Notes under the pieces: generated by a model | Databases searched by the model: none | What the model was told of the DNA's origin: nothing | The model's input: only the letters and a program-made list of their open reading frames with translations | Position numbers and translations under genes: made by a program | Shown: one piece after another, positions 33,359-44,659 of the stretch | How positions within the stretch are numbered: position 1 is the stretch's first letter | How the letters are laid out: every line of letters starts with the position of its first letter | Source: Saussurea involucrata | Taxonomy: Eukaryota > Streptophyta > Magnoliopsida > Asterales > Asteraceae | DNA: 64,000 nucleotides | Reading direction: 5' to 3' | Assembly: GCA_033807775.1 (NCBI GenBank) | Contig: CM066317.1 | Span: 37,575,870-37,639,869, forward strand

Positions 33359-34324
33359 TGTTGGTCCCGGAGGGGTTATACAAGTTTGTAGAAGGGGGGG
33401 GGGGGGGGTTGAATACAAACACACAGATTTTACTTTTCTAAATATTTTATTGATATTTATCAAACAATTTACAACTTGTTGCGGAACAAGATTAAGGACT
33501 AAGCCTAATCTAAACAAGTTAAGAACACTAAGTTTCTTGCACTAGAATTAAGACAGAAAGGAGATAAGAATACTACGAATAATATTTTAACACTAAGAGA
33601 GAAAGAAGAAGATGGCCGAGCACTTCATTTCTGAAGTAGGGTTCTTCTTATATACTGCATGCATTTAATGCAAAGCGGTATAACTTTACACGTGGCATCA
33701 GCTGATTGGTTGCATGGTTTGACCTTTGTAGACAACCTTAGTAGCCGCATGATGTACAGTGTAGAATCAGAGTTTGTTGTATGATAACGGACAGAGGGGA
33801 TGTCCTTTCTGACATTTTTGTACGGAGGCGTGCAAGTGGGGGTAAGACAAAGGTAACTTGTAGAGGGAGACTTCATGATCAGCGTTCGTTGAACAGGGCT
33901 TTATCAGCGAGTGATAAAGCTCAGCGATTGCTAAAGTCTTCTACTTGTAACTTCACGTTGAGTGGACAACTCTTGGCTTCGCTGATATCCGCATCAGTTC
34001 ATTAGTAGACTTGTCGCAGGTTCTTGGCTTGATATTCGACTTCAGCGTAGAACATATGTTGACGTGAAACTTGTCTTCAGGGATCATAAGTAAACAACTA
34101 AACTATCAGCGATCATCAACAAGACTGAACAGGCTCAGAGCTAAGTTGATGAATAGTGTTTGCTGAACAATTATCTAATAAGAGCGTAGGTTTTCTATCA
34201 GCGATACTGTAGAGACATAGTACTTATCAGTGATAGTGAAACTCTAATACATATTGTTTACTTACAATTTTCACTAAGTGTTTAAAGAGAGTCATTATCA
34301 AATCACTGAGGGTTTGGATCAACA
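33359..34324 (-). repeat. copia LTR (3' LTR of B)
   Basis: 966 bp from TGTTGATCCAAACCC (34324) to CCGGGACCAACA (33359). The G-run on the plus strand is 15 long. TATA box at about 33644-33655. Its inner sequence matches the fragment 43357-43558 (GACTGAACAGGCTCAGAGCT) better than the A LTRs. Confidence 0.88.
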
Positions 34325-34597
34325 ATCTCCCCCTATTTGATTATGACATAGCAACAAAACGAAATTGCGAAGTATGAAAACATAAGGATAAAAAGAACTC
34401 ATAAAATATTTGTCCCTTTTACTGTTTTCTAGGATCTTTTTAGTACTGATGGAGTAAAGTGAATTCACTGAAATTTTTCTTTTAACTTCCTATAAGATTA
34501 CAAAGGGAAGTGGAAAAATTACAAGTACAACAAATAAATTTACAAGTACAAAAGATATAAGTTGATAAAGGATAGAAGAATTACAAGGAAATCCTAT
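34325..34597 (-). other. polypurine tract and 3' untranslated region of B
   Basis: Minus AAATAGGGGGAGAT before the LTR, otherwise AT-rich, homologous to 16307-16588. Confidence 0.75.
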
Positions 34598-36816
34598 CAG
34601 CCAAAAGGTTCTTCCTTAACGAGAAGTTCATCAAGGGTCTTTGTTGTAGGTATCATCCAGTCAGGGACAGTTTCTCCAATATCCTGTTTGTTCTTTGCTT
34701 CAGCAAAGATTAGGGGCTTGAGATATCGTGCCTGAAGATCGCGTCTGAATTCACACCAATAGATGAGATCCCTGAGCTGCTCGATGGGAGTGATGGGAAG
34801 CTCAGAGATGCGTTGAAAGCGTTCTCCTCCATCATAGTCGTGAAAGAAGATACCATACGGTTCGCTTACGACTTTTCCAGGAATGAAGCGTTCACCAGGG
34901 GGCAGGGAGGTGTCAAGCTGACGGGTGCCGAGCCCGACAAATAATAAAGTCCTATTACCTCAAATTACAACAAAGATTGCAATAGTGGCAAGTAGGGTCG
35001 ATTCCACAGGGATTGGATGTGAAAGTGTAAAACTTCTACGCTTTATATAAAAAAGGGGGGTTGGATTTTTATACTAATCTAAACATATAAAATTAAAGCG
35101 AAAATTAAATAATTATAAACTAGCAATGAGTGTAAACCATTGACCGGACCGTATATCATAGACTTGTTCGTAAAAAGATTTTTCTCATTTTATTTTCCGG
35201 ATGAGTATCGATACGCATCGATACACTGTTTGTCAAACATCAATTAACACGAGAAGCTCAGTAATTAATTTCTAACCGGTTAATCTAATCTAGTTACGAA
35301 CATATAATTCAATTACCGGTTGCTTAAAGATTACACAAACACCATTCCTAGCCAATGATCGGACGCCGATCATTTAGACTAGATTAAGCAAACTCACAAC
35401 ACTAAAACTAATCAGACGCCTAATCAATTGAAGTATTATTTGCTACTAAAATAGAATTTAGAACAATTACGGATTCACAACTCTATTTAGCAATTCACTG
35501 TGCTTTCTATTTATAGAAACCCTTTTATGTCCGTCCTTTTTCTTCTTCATTGTGCTTTCTATTTATAGAGAAACCAAGGGATGAGGGGCTTTGAAATGCG
35601 TGCCCAATCTTATCTTCTCCATAGCAACTTGATCAGCAATTTGCAAAAGTTTGGGTGATGGGTGTATTTCGAGAGTGCCTACAGTAGGCACAATGGTTTT
35701 TCAGTGTGTCCGCTGTGGGCAGTGGCTGAATACAAAATATCTCAAAATCAACTTTTTGCATTAGATTACATCTTTTCACAAATAAATATCAACTCAAATT
35801 AATAAGGGTATTTTAAACATCTAATTAACATTATTTTTAGGGTAAATTTGATATAAAATGTATATAAAATTGGCACTTATCACAAGCGCTGAAAGGTCAG
35901 GTTCAGGACCAAGTACTTCAGCTCGTGAGAAACCAATACCTGTTTCGTTCCGGATAAGAGGACCTGAGTCTGAAGGTATTATCTTTTTCTTTGCAGAGGC
36001 CCTTCTTCGTTTTTCTGGATTAGTATGAGGAGGAGGAATATCCACAGCAGAAGAAACCAAGTCGATCTGAGAATTTATAATTTTCTCGACATGGCTTTTA
36101 TGTTGTGAGCGAGATCGCTGAATGGATATTCGCATCTCCAACCATTCAGATAGACCATACTTCTTGATCAAAGCAGCATAGATGGTTTGCTTGGTACCAT
36201 CTTCTCTGAATATGTCAACTTCAACGACAGGAACGCCTATGGTCGTTCTTCCCCTGATGTTCACTTTATTAATTCTGGATGGCCAAGATCGGTAGTTCAG
36301 TCTTTCTTTGCCCCATTCCAAGATAGAATCAGATACCTTGGTCTTTTCTTCAACGATCTTCTGGGCGTCTTCCCATAACTTACGTTGGACTTCGATGGGA
36401 GTTCTCTTCAGATCAGGGTCCTTCACTGATTGTTGGACAAGCTGGATGGCGAGGGCTTTATCTTGTTCTTCAGCTTTCCTTCGATCAGCGAGTTGTTTTT
36501 CAGCCTTGAGATGATCAGTGTATTCTTTCCTTGACAGTCTAAACTTAGAAGCAGGGATTTTGTCACAAGGAAGGATGATTCGCCGATCTTCAAGCTGTTT
36601 GATCATAGCTTCTCTCTTCTTCAGGTCTTCTTCACTTAGCGTTTTAGGAGCTAAGGAAGGTCTGTTTTGGTGAGAGAGCATCTATTCTTCAGGTTCATCA
36701 GTCTCAGTGGTTAAATCCAAGACTGGGATTATTTCTTCAGTGATAGGAGCTGGGATTTTTGTTGATGGAGTTGCAGCCATAAGAACTTCAGCTAGATCCT
36801 CAAACAGGGGAGAGGA
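34598..36816 (-). pseudogene. third gene of copia B, C-terminal part
   Basis: Starts after the internal intron acceptor (CAGCTAG/TCC at 36816): SSPLFEDLAEVLMAAT, then TAG after DEPEE, then MLSHQNRPSLAPK, a charged helix (KAEKQLADRRKAEEQ), EWGKERLNYRSWPSRINKVNIRGRT and VDIFREDGTKQTIY. A solo LTR (34919-35882) interrupts it; after that it ends LDELLVKEEPFG. The TAG after PEE is also present in A, so it predates the separation of the copies or marks a feature of the gene that I have not understood. Confidence 0.75.
34919..35882. repeat. solo LTR of an unrelated element in B
   Basis: 964 bp beginning TGACGGGTGCCGAGCCCG and ending GGCACTTATCA, flanked by CAAGC at 34914-34918 and 35883-35887. TG...CA ends and a 5-bp duplication fit an LTR. 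It carries GGTCGATTCCACAGGGATTG, a phrase common in plant repeats. No coding capacity. The reading orientation cannot be decided. Comparison with A at 16900 shows the empty site. Confidence 0.85.
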
Positions 36817-36975
36817 CTAGCTGAAACACAACGATCATTTAAGTAAGATCATTTGGGAAGAAGGAGATAGAGAAAAGAATGGGGTTTAAGTGTATAGAGG
36901 TTTTATGGAGAGGAGAACTGAGATTGAGAAGGGATAGAGGAGGGATGCAGTGTAAGGGAATAAGAGATATTGTAC
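36817..36975 (-). other. internal intron of the third gene in B
   Basis: 159 nt, donor TTTGTCAG/GTACAATATC, acceptor GTTTCAGCTAG/TCC, phase 0. The A copy has a 158-nt intron at 26282-26439 with the same borders. Reading through instead gives a hydrophobic tail and an early stop (SLLYPFSISVLLSIKPLYT). Confidence 0.55.
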
Positions 36976-38600
36976 CTGACAAACTGGCTTTATCTTAAGG
37001 ATAGACAGATTGCCTTCTGCAGCGAGGCCTTTGTTCTTGCCTTTGTCTGCTTCAGTCGCTGCAGACTTTGTCTTAGTTGTCACTCCTGATGATTCTTTTA
37101 TTATAATCCCTTTCTGAGCAGGGACCTTCTTAGGCTGAACAAAGCAGAAGTCATCATCATCATCATCGTCATCATCATCATTAATTTTTGGAGATGATGA
37201 TGGTTCGTTGTCTTCAAGGTCGAGGTCTTCATAATCTTCTTCTTCTTCCTCAGCTTCAGATTCTTCCTCGTCGGCATAGGAAACGGTAACATCAGCATCG
37301 GTTTCAAGATGCTCATCGAGTTGCTCCTCCTCAAATCCAGAGGGAGGTTTCTCGGTTCCCTCAGGGTTTTCAACTCCCTGAGGTTTCTCGGTTGTAGCAG
37401 CAGCAGCATCATCAATACCCTCCCCCTCAGAGTTACGGGGAAGGTCTTCAAGAATTTTCTCCTCCCCCTCAGCATTATGGGGAAGGTCATCAGTCTTCTC
37501 CCCCTCTTCCACATGATGGTTAGGGGAGGAATGGATAGTTTCAGCAGTAGCAGCAGCATCAGTGTGCATTGGTTCCCTGTCTTCCAGGCCAGAGATCCCA
37601 AAACAGTGTTCAATCCTACCTAATCTGTCTTCTAGGCCAGATATAGTAGGAGTGAGTCGTTGAAGTTCCTCTCGATCCACCTGAGTAAAATGCGATGGAG
37701 CACAAGTAGCAGCATTCAGGTGGTCGAGGATCTGCTGAAGGACGTCTTTGACAGTGCTGACTTCAGTCTTGACCGAGGTCACTTCTCCCTTAAGAGTACC
37801 AACCTCTGTCTTCAATGATGTGACTTCATTGGACAGAGAGGTGAAGTTTGTGGAGAGAGTGATGTTGGCCGTGGAGTTTTCAGCGAGGGTGGTAGCAAAT
37901 TGTTCAATGATACCATCCACCTTCTCAAGATCAGCACGGGATTCTTTCTTTTCAACCTCAGTAGTCAGCGTCTTGAGGTTCTCTCCAGCGTTTGTAACCG
38001 CTGAAGAGTTAGTTGAGAGAGTGGTGGTGAGGGATTCCATCTTTGTTTCCAGAGCCTTCAGGGAGGTGTTGATATCTCCCAAATTAGGACCTCCAATAGT
38101 TAATAACTTATGAACAGAGGAAAGCTCAAAAGTTGGGGATTTTGAGAGAGGAATTTCGATGGTTTTGTGTATACCTGCAGGCGGGTTGGTGAAGTCGTCG
38201 AAACCACGATGACCTGAGTAGTGTTCCATGTCGCCTTCAAGAGTGCCTTGGCGCATATAAGTGCCTGCAGGTCCTATATTTACATCCATCATCCTATGTA
38301 GAGTATCAGTAGCTGTATCATGTAGGATGACGGGCATTCCAGAGAATGGAGGTAAAAGAGGTGGAGTGTTCAAAGATTGAGTGGGAGGAACAAAGGTTGA
38401 GAAGAGGTATTTGGTGCGAGGTTCAGCGTTGGATTCACTGAGAAATACTTCTTCAGTCCTTAGAGGGTCTGAAGGAGAGGGGTTCTGTTCCAAAGCTATA
38501 ACGTCAGCGTTTAGAGACGCTAAAGTTTGGATGGAAGGGGTGGTTGTATCAGCTGTGGCAGAGCGTACCACGGAACTATCCAGCGGTTCTAAAAGAGGAA
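36976..38600 (-). CDS. third gene of copia B, middle part (coiled coil and acidic region)
   Basis: Long open frame (38571 to the donor at 36976; unspliced it reads on to 36886). It begins with a Ser/Thr/Pro-rich stretch (VVRSATADTTTPSIQT), then GMPVILHDTATDTLHRMMD, then a coiled coil with repeated LTTxVxxx and LKTEVGTLKGEVTSVKTEV heptads (about 38100-37700). It continues with DREELQRL and a strongly acidic tract (YADEEESEAEEEEEDYEDL, and a run of nine Asp encoded by ATCATC repeats at 37150-37180), ending in a basic patch with KPVCQ before the intron. No known enzyme. The link to the upstream part needs one frame change, also seen in A. Confidence 0.65.
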
Positions 38601-39689
38601 CCGTGGAGTCTTCAGCATGTGAATGCTTGGGGGTTGCTCATTGGTTTTCTTGATACTTTGAGAATCAAGTGGGGAAGTAGAGTGTTTCCTTTTTCGATAA
38701 GGAGTGGAGGGTGCAGTTTGGGTATCAGCAGTTGGGATTACCGCTGAGGTAGTCGCAGAAGTAGAAGAAGTTGGAGTATTGAGAATAGATAAGAGTTTAG
38801 AAAGATGTACCTCATTTGGCAGGGGCTTAAAGTCAAGAACTTTAGGGCGGACCTTTGGAAGTCTCAGGTCGCCCACCTTCGGGTATTTGTTCTTCAGGCC
38901 TTGTTGGAAGAGGGCACTGACAAACCTGGGATAAGGAACACACGTTGGTCTGTCAGTCGCATTCACCCTGAACATCAGATCATCGAAAATGATTTGTGCC
39001 CAATCAATATGGAGACCCTTCAGTAGTTAGTATCCCATGGCTTGTTAGGGTTGAGAAGCTTGGTCAGAAGAGCCAGTTTTGGTCGTCAGGCAGCTGATTT
39101 GATGAGCAAAGATGAAGTTCATCTCGCTCGGCATTTTGGACTTCTTGATTGCAGTTAGCTTCTTCTCAGGGAGTTCATCTCTCCCTGTGTCCCATATGTA
39201 CTTCATTGCATCGAAAAATGCAATCAGTGTTTCCCTATCAGCTGAGTTTTTGGGATTGGGTAGTGGGACAAAGCGTTTTTGTTTAGTGGCTGCGGGAAGG
39301 TTGAGGGCACACCTGATATTACCAGGTGTAATCTTGGAAGTACCATGGTCGGTGTCAAAGAGAATGACATCGATTTTCTTCTTAGGGTCCTTGGTAGAGG
39401 TGATCTGAGCACTTCTGGCAGAATACCAGAACTGAGATAGAAGATGTCTATTCGCTGGAGGAGCGATGGATAGAGCTGTGGAGATAGGTCATTTTTTCAG
39501 AAAATTCACAGCATCATCCAAGTGTGTGACTTGCTTCTTTTCAGGGAAGTCGAAGAGAGCATAGGGATTTTTGCTCTGAAAGGTAACTTTATCTATTTTG
39601 AACTTGACCTGAGGAGCCTTTGTTATTTCAGTAACCTCAGCAGCAGTGGAGGACTTGGGAGTAGGAACGTCAGTGGTAGAAGATGCCAT
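38589..39689 (-). pseudogene. third gene of copia B, N-terminal part
   Basis: ATG at 39689 (MASSTTDVPTPKSS), two bases after the acceptor of the leader intron (40082-39692). NPYALFDFPEKKQVTHLDDA is followed by TGA (Cys in A), then FWYSARSAQ, PGNIRCALNLP, LPEKKLTAIKKSKMPSEMNFIFAHQ, TAG in MGY*LLKG, CVPYPRFVSALFQQG, and a Ser/Thr-rich end with RKRKHST (a basic, possibly nuclear, signal). It matches A 28081-29105. Confidence 0.75.
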
Positions 39690-39691
39690 TT

Positions 39692-40082
39692 CTGTCTAAC
39701 AAATATAAACATGAAGAAGATGAACAAAAATGTCTTAATGTGGAAAGATTTTCCAAATAAGACGTTTTGGGTTTTGCACATTTCATTCAGACCAAAGATG
39801 TCTTAATTAAGATTAGGGTTTTTCTTGTTTTGAAAAGAAATACAAAACATAGAGAACATTTGTTTTACAGTTTCTATTTGAAGAAAGAGATTCTGGAAAA
39901 ACATATGAGGATACAAGTTTAAGATTCTTGTTTTAAAATTGAAGAACAACCATGAAGATTTGTTCATAAAATCGTGAAAAAGAAATGATTTCATTTTAAG
40001 AAAGTATCTTTTGTTTGATCTTTTAGAAACAATAATAAGATCAGAAACAAGTTTAGAGTTTTAAAATAAAAGAGATATTAAC
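39692..40082 (-). other. 5' leader intron of the third gene in B
   Basis: 391 nt, TTCACAG/GTTAATATCTC ... TTGTTAGACAG/AAATGG. Homologous to 29108-29499 in A. Confidence 0.6.
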
Positions 40083-40201
40083 CTGTGAAGTTTAAGAAGA
40101 TGAAGATGAACAGGTTCTTGCGATTATATCTTGAATGCAACAGAGTTCTTGCTTGAAGAAGATGAAGTTCGCGTAAAGGTAAAAATATAAACTCGAATGT
40201 G

Positions 40202-40209
40202 TTTATATA
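40202..40209 (-). promoter_or_regulatory. TATA box of the third gene in B
   Basis: CTCACTATATAAACACATTCG on the minus strand, same context and spacing as in A. The spacer 40210-40663 holds no gene. Confidence 0.6.
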
Positions 40210-40663
40210 GTGAGAGTTAGAGAGAGAAAAACTGTGAGCGGGAAAGTTTTTCATCGTGACTCTGACACGTTCCTCGAATTTGATTGGACAAGGAAAACGA
40301 AATGGGCGAACGTGTGTCAGAAAAAGCGTGCCATGGTCTATCCGTTATGATGTCGTCACAAACGTCTTTTCATATTTTAGGATGTCTCTGAAGATTTGAA
40401 AAACTCGGGGACCTTTTGAAAAATATGAAGCACTGAATAGAAATATAAGTGTTAGATTTTTAGAATTTTCAAAGTATTAGTGAAAGGAAGAGATATTCAG
40501 CGATGCAATTTGTTTTGAAATCTTGCATTCATATGCGAACGTCAACGAGTAAAGAGAGAACATACCTTAACATCAGCGAGTCAAGTTTGTTTAGAGAGTA
40601 GATGATGAGAAGGGTTATATAAGTTCATAGTTATCACTGATCAATTGTGAACCACTGAAGATT

Positions 40664-42018
40664 TTATTCTTCAAAGTTCAGCATTCCAAGCTCGCTGATG
40701 AGAAAGTTGAATCTAGTCTCATCAAGAGGCTTGGTGAATAGATCAGCTAACTGAAAATCAGTTGAGATAAAATTAAGTTCTATATCACCATTCATCACAC
40801 GATTTTTAATAAAATGATACCTGATTTCCATGTGTTTTGTCTTTGAGTGTAGAACTGGATTGTTGGCTATAGCGATGGCACTTGTGTTGTCGCAATAGAT
40901 TGGAATTTTTGAGAGCTGAAGATCATAGTCCAGTAGTTGATTTCTCATCCACAAGACCTGAGAGCAACAGCTTCCAGCGGCTACGTACTCAGCTTCAGCG
41001 GTTGAGGTGGACACTGAGTTTTGCTTTTTACTTGTCCAACTCACCAGCTTTCCACCTAAGAGCTGACAACCTCCTGTGGTGCATTTCCTATCCATTTTGC
41101 AACCTACAAAATCACTATCTGAATAGGAGATTAGATCAAACCCTGAGTCTTTGGGATACCAAAGACCTAGGTTAGGAGTACCCTTAAGGTAACAAAAGAT
41201 TCGCTTTACAGCGATCATATGAGATTCCTTAGGTTCAGCTTGATATCGTGCACACAAACAAGTTGCGTACATAATATCAGGTCGGCTTGCTGTAAGATAC
41301 AAAAGAGAGCCGATCATCCCACGGTACGTCGTGACATTAACAGGTATTCCAGAAGAATCCTTGTTTATTGTCAGCGGCGGTGCCATAGGGGTTTTCATAG
41401 CTGAACTCTGAGTTAAATCAAATTTCTTCAGCATATCTTTAACATACTTACCTTGGTGAATGAAAGTTCCTTTTTCACTCTGTTTGATTTGAAGACCAAG
41501 AAAATATGTTAGCTCACCCATCATACTCATTTTATATTCAGCTTTCATTCTCTCAGAGAAACGAGTACATAAGTCAGGGTTAGTGGAACCAAACATAATA
41601 TCGTCGACATATATTTGAACAAGAATAATATGACCTTTGTTTTGTCGATTTTACCTCGCTCAAATTTTTCAATATGGAGATAAGTAGAGAGAGTGTCATA
41701 CCATGCACGAGGAGCTTGCTTTAAGACATAAAGTGCCTTATCCAGTTTATAGACATAACCTCGATGCTTAGGATATGAGAATCCTGGGGGTTGTTCCACG
41801 TAGACTTCTTCATTTAGCTTTCCATTGAGAAACGCTGACTTGACATCCATTTGATAAACTTTGAAGTCTTGGTGTACAGCGTAAGCTAAGAATACACTAA
41901 TAGCTTCTAGTCTTGCCACTAGGGCGAATGTTTCGTCGTAATCTATACCTTCCTCTTGTATGTATCCCAGAGCAACAAGTCGAGCCTTGTTGCGGGTTAC
42001 AGTTCCATGTTCATCCAA
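40664..42018 (-). pseudogene. pol: copia B reverse transcriptase and RNase H
   Basis: Two overlapping frames: 42018-41545 with DEHGTVTRNKARLVALG, EEGIDYDETFALVARLEA and the intact motif YQMDVKSAFLNG; then, after a frame change near 41640 caused by a small deletion (LFFRKVKGHIILVQ in A is shortened), 41640-40664 with IYVDDIMFGST, YSDSDFVGC, STAEAEYVA, IYCDNTSAIA and the C-terminus ISELGMLNFEE. Confidence 0.85.
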
Positions 42019-43170
42019 CTTGTATCACTGACTTGTCAGATGGTCTTGGAACGAGATTCCAAAGTTTGTTTCTTTCAAATTCAGTCAGCTCTTCTTGCAT
42101 AGCACTGACCCAGTTTGGATCTCCGAGGGCATCATCTATTTTCTTTGGTTCAATCAGAGAAATAAAGTTAACAAATAAACAAATGTTACCTGCACTTCGT
42201 CGAATCTGAACACCAGCGTTTGGATCACCAAGAATCTGATCAATAGGGTGATTAATAGTCCATCGCTGAGCCGGAGCATGAGTCGCTGACTCAACCTGAA
42301 CTAGAGGGGCTGAAGATGAGGCTTCAGCAACTTCTGGTATATCATCCAAGAGAGGAAGAGGTGCAGATCGCATTTCATTAACTGATTGTTGAGAAGTAGA
42401 TGGTATGTCTGAGAAAGAAGGTTCAGCTTCACTAGTCTGCATGTTTGGGATGATAGTAGGACCATCATCTTCAGCGGTATGAGTATGAGTAGTGGGAATG
42501 TCTTCTGAATCACCAAGATGAGAAAACATCCATTGATTCAGTTCTTCAGTATCAGCAGAAGGTTTAGAGTTTGCTGAACGGGATTCGTCAAAGGTGACGT
42601 GAATAGTTTCTTCAACAGTCTGTCTTCTTCGATTGAAGACTCTGAAGGCTTTGGAGATAGAAGAATATCCAAGAAAGATTCCATCATCAGCCTTAGGATC
42701 AAACTTTCCAAGGGCATCTTTGTTGTTCAGTATGAAACACTGACATCCAAAGATGTGAAGAAAGTTGATTGAAGGCTTTCTCCCATGAAAAGGTTCATAG
42801 GCTGTCTTTTTGAATCTTTTGACTATCAGCGACCTGTTTTGAGTAAAACAAGCAGTGTTTACAGCTTCTACCCAAAACTGAGTAGGTAAATGAGAATTGC
42901 TGAGCATTGAACGTGCAGCTTCGATGATAGTTCGATTTCTTCTTTCAGCGACTCCGTTTTGCTGCGGTGTTCCCACTGAAGAAAAGTTGTGAGAAATACC
43001 CTTACTCTCAAAGAAGAAATCAAGGGAATTTTTTTTGAATTCAGTCCCATGATCACTCCTTATTGAGCGAACGGTCATGTTGTTCAGGACTTCCATTTTC
43101 CTGACAAAGGTGATGAGTTCTTCAGGGGTGTCACTCTTGGAACGGAGAAACATTACCCAGGTATAGCGAG
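42011..43170 (-). pseudogene. pol: copia B integrase, N-terminus missing
   Basis: Begins mid-core at 43170 (YTWVMFLRSKSDTPEE), then RSDHGTEFKK and QQNGVAERRNRT with the catalytic Glu present, GRKPSINFLHIFGCQCFILN, the variable Ser/Thr/Pro linker, and the start of RT (FERNKLWNLVPRPSDK). A short deletion with frame change near 42030 removes the KWVYRN stretch of A. Everything before 43170 (first catalytic Asp, zinc-binding part) is replaced by the TTCGGG block. Confidence 0.85.
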
Positions 43171-43356
43171 CAGAACCCGACCGAACCAGAAATATCCGAC
43201 CGAACCCGAAGCCCCGAAATCCAAAGTTTTGCCACCCGAAGCCCCGAAATCCGAATGGCCCGAACCCGACTCTTTTTCTCGGTTATTTCGGTTCGGGTTG
43301 GGTAGGGTTTTACCAGACCCGAACCCGTCCAAAACCCGAACATTTAATATATCACA
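43171..43356 (-). repeat. TTCGGG-rich block filling the gap in B
   Basis: Many copies of GGGTTCGGGT, TTTCGGGGCTTCGGGT and CCGAACCGAA in 185 bp on the minus strand. It starts exactly at the break in the integrase (after TATAGCGAG) and ends near the LTR fragment. Origin not recognised; such TTCGGGT-rich patches are known in plant repeats. Confidence 0.7.
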
Positions 43357-43558
43357 GAGACTGAACAGGCTCAGAGCTCCTGGATGAACAGTGTTCGCTG
43401 AATGTCTAATCTAGAGAGCGAGAGTTCCTATCAGCGGTACTGTAAAGTCCTAGTACTTATCAGCGATAATGAAACTATAATACATATTGTTTACTTACAA
43501 TTTTCACTAAGTGTTTAAGAGAGGGTCATTATCAAATCACTGAGGGTTTGGATCAACA
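43357..43558 (-). repeat. copia LTR fragment (5' LTR remnant of B)
   Basis: Starts TGTTGATCCAAACCC at 43558 and follows the B LTR to about GACTGAACAGG at 43357; the downstream three quarters of the LTR are gone. Confidence 0.8.
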
Positions 43559-44588
43559 CCCTGGGGTTAGAGGATTTCTTGGGGAAAGCTGAGGGTTTAT
43601 AGACATTCTTTGACCTGCACTTGCTAGCAAAATGTCCTATCTTTTAACAGTTATAGCAAGTAGCAGTAGCCTTATCAACAGGGGTTGATGATCTTGGCTT
43701 GTTAGTAAGTGAGAGGGGCTTGTTCTTTCTGAAATTTTTCTTTTTGGCGAATCCCCTGAACTTATTAGATAGGAGAGCCATAGATTCATTAAGATCTGAA
43801 GGGTCAGCATCTGATGAGCATTCAGAGTTAGTTTCCAACTTAGTGATAGTAACAGTAGATCGCTGAGTGGAAGGTGACTCTGAGATTAAAGCAACAGGGG
43901 TGCTTTTGGAATCTTTCACAAGATTATTCTTAAGATGACACGACTGCTCATGATTGAGCATAGTGCCATATAAGGTAGAAAGAGTCATAGATGTTAGATC
44001 CTTTGATAGCTTGACACACATTGAATAACTTTCCCAGCTTTCAAGTAAACATTCTAAGAACTTTGTCAGAATTTCAAAGTTAGAATATTCCTTACCAACG
44101 GTTTTCAGATCTATAATTAAACAATTAAACCGCTGACGTACTTCAGAGAGAGATTCATTCTTACCACAAATGAAGATTTCGTACTGTCTTACCAGGTTGA
44201 TCTTTCTTGAGTCCTGGACTTCAGACGTACCTTCATACTGAACACAGATTGTGTCCCACATGGCTTTGGAGGTTTTCAGGTTCATGACGGAATGGTAGAC
44301 TTCGTCAGGAAGAGCCATAGAAAGAATGGATCTGGCTTTGGTGTCGATAGCCACTTTCTTCTTATCTTCATCAGTCCACATATGAATTTCCTTGGGAACC
44401 AATCTTTCAGGATCAATTCTAACAGGAATATATGGGCCATTTTCGATGTAATAAGGCATAGTACGGTCTACACCTTCTAATAAGAGTATCATCCTATTTT
44501 TCCATAGATTAAAGTTATATCTGGAATATCTAGGGGGTTTTGCAAGAGAACCATTGTCAATATAGTTTATGTTTGTGTTGGTAGCCAT
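43559..44588 (-). pseudogene. gag: copia A gag
   Basis: Capsid-type gag (UBN2/retrotran_gag_2-like). ATG at 44588 (MATNTNINYIDNGSLAKPPR); an in-frame upstream start at 44642 is less likely because the MxNTN start is shared with C. Core: YNFNLWKNRMILLLEG, TKARSILSMALPDEVYHSV, SKAMWDTICVQYEGT, ESLSEVRQRFN, LTSMTLSTLYGTMLNHEQ. The zinc knuckle reads CYNC*KIGHFASKC: a TAA replaces the Gly codon. After KKSSNPR the frame meets the B LTR and continues at 33358. Confidence 0.88.
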
Positions 44589-44645
44589 TATGAGAAATAG
44601 CAACGAAGAGAAAAGATTAGTATAAACAAGATCATTAAACAATCT

Positions 44646-44657
44646 GCTCTGATACCA
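44646..44657 (-). other. primer binding site of copia A
   Basis: TGGTATCAGAGC on the minus strand, two bases from the LTR; complementary to plant initiator methionine tRNA. Confidence 0.9.
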
Positions 44658-44659
44658 CT

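Larger units (their letters stand above)
33359..43558 (-). mobile_element. Ty1/copia element B, nested between gag and pol of A
   Basis: Minus-strand copia close to A. 3' LTR 33359-34324, polypurine tract, third gene, pol from mid-integrase on. Its 5' end is damaged: protease, gag, primer site and most of the 5' LTR are gone, with a TTCGGG-rich block in their place, and only 43357-43558 of the LTR left. Outside both ends the A gag frame joins up (SSNPR then VPIVKWVPKS). I find no target duplication (flanks GGGTA and CCCTG), so insertion followed by rearrangement is possible. Confidence 0.7.
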
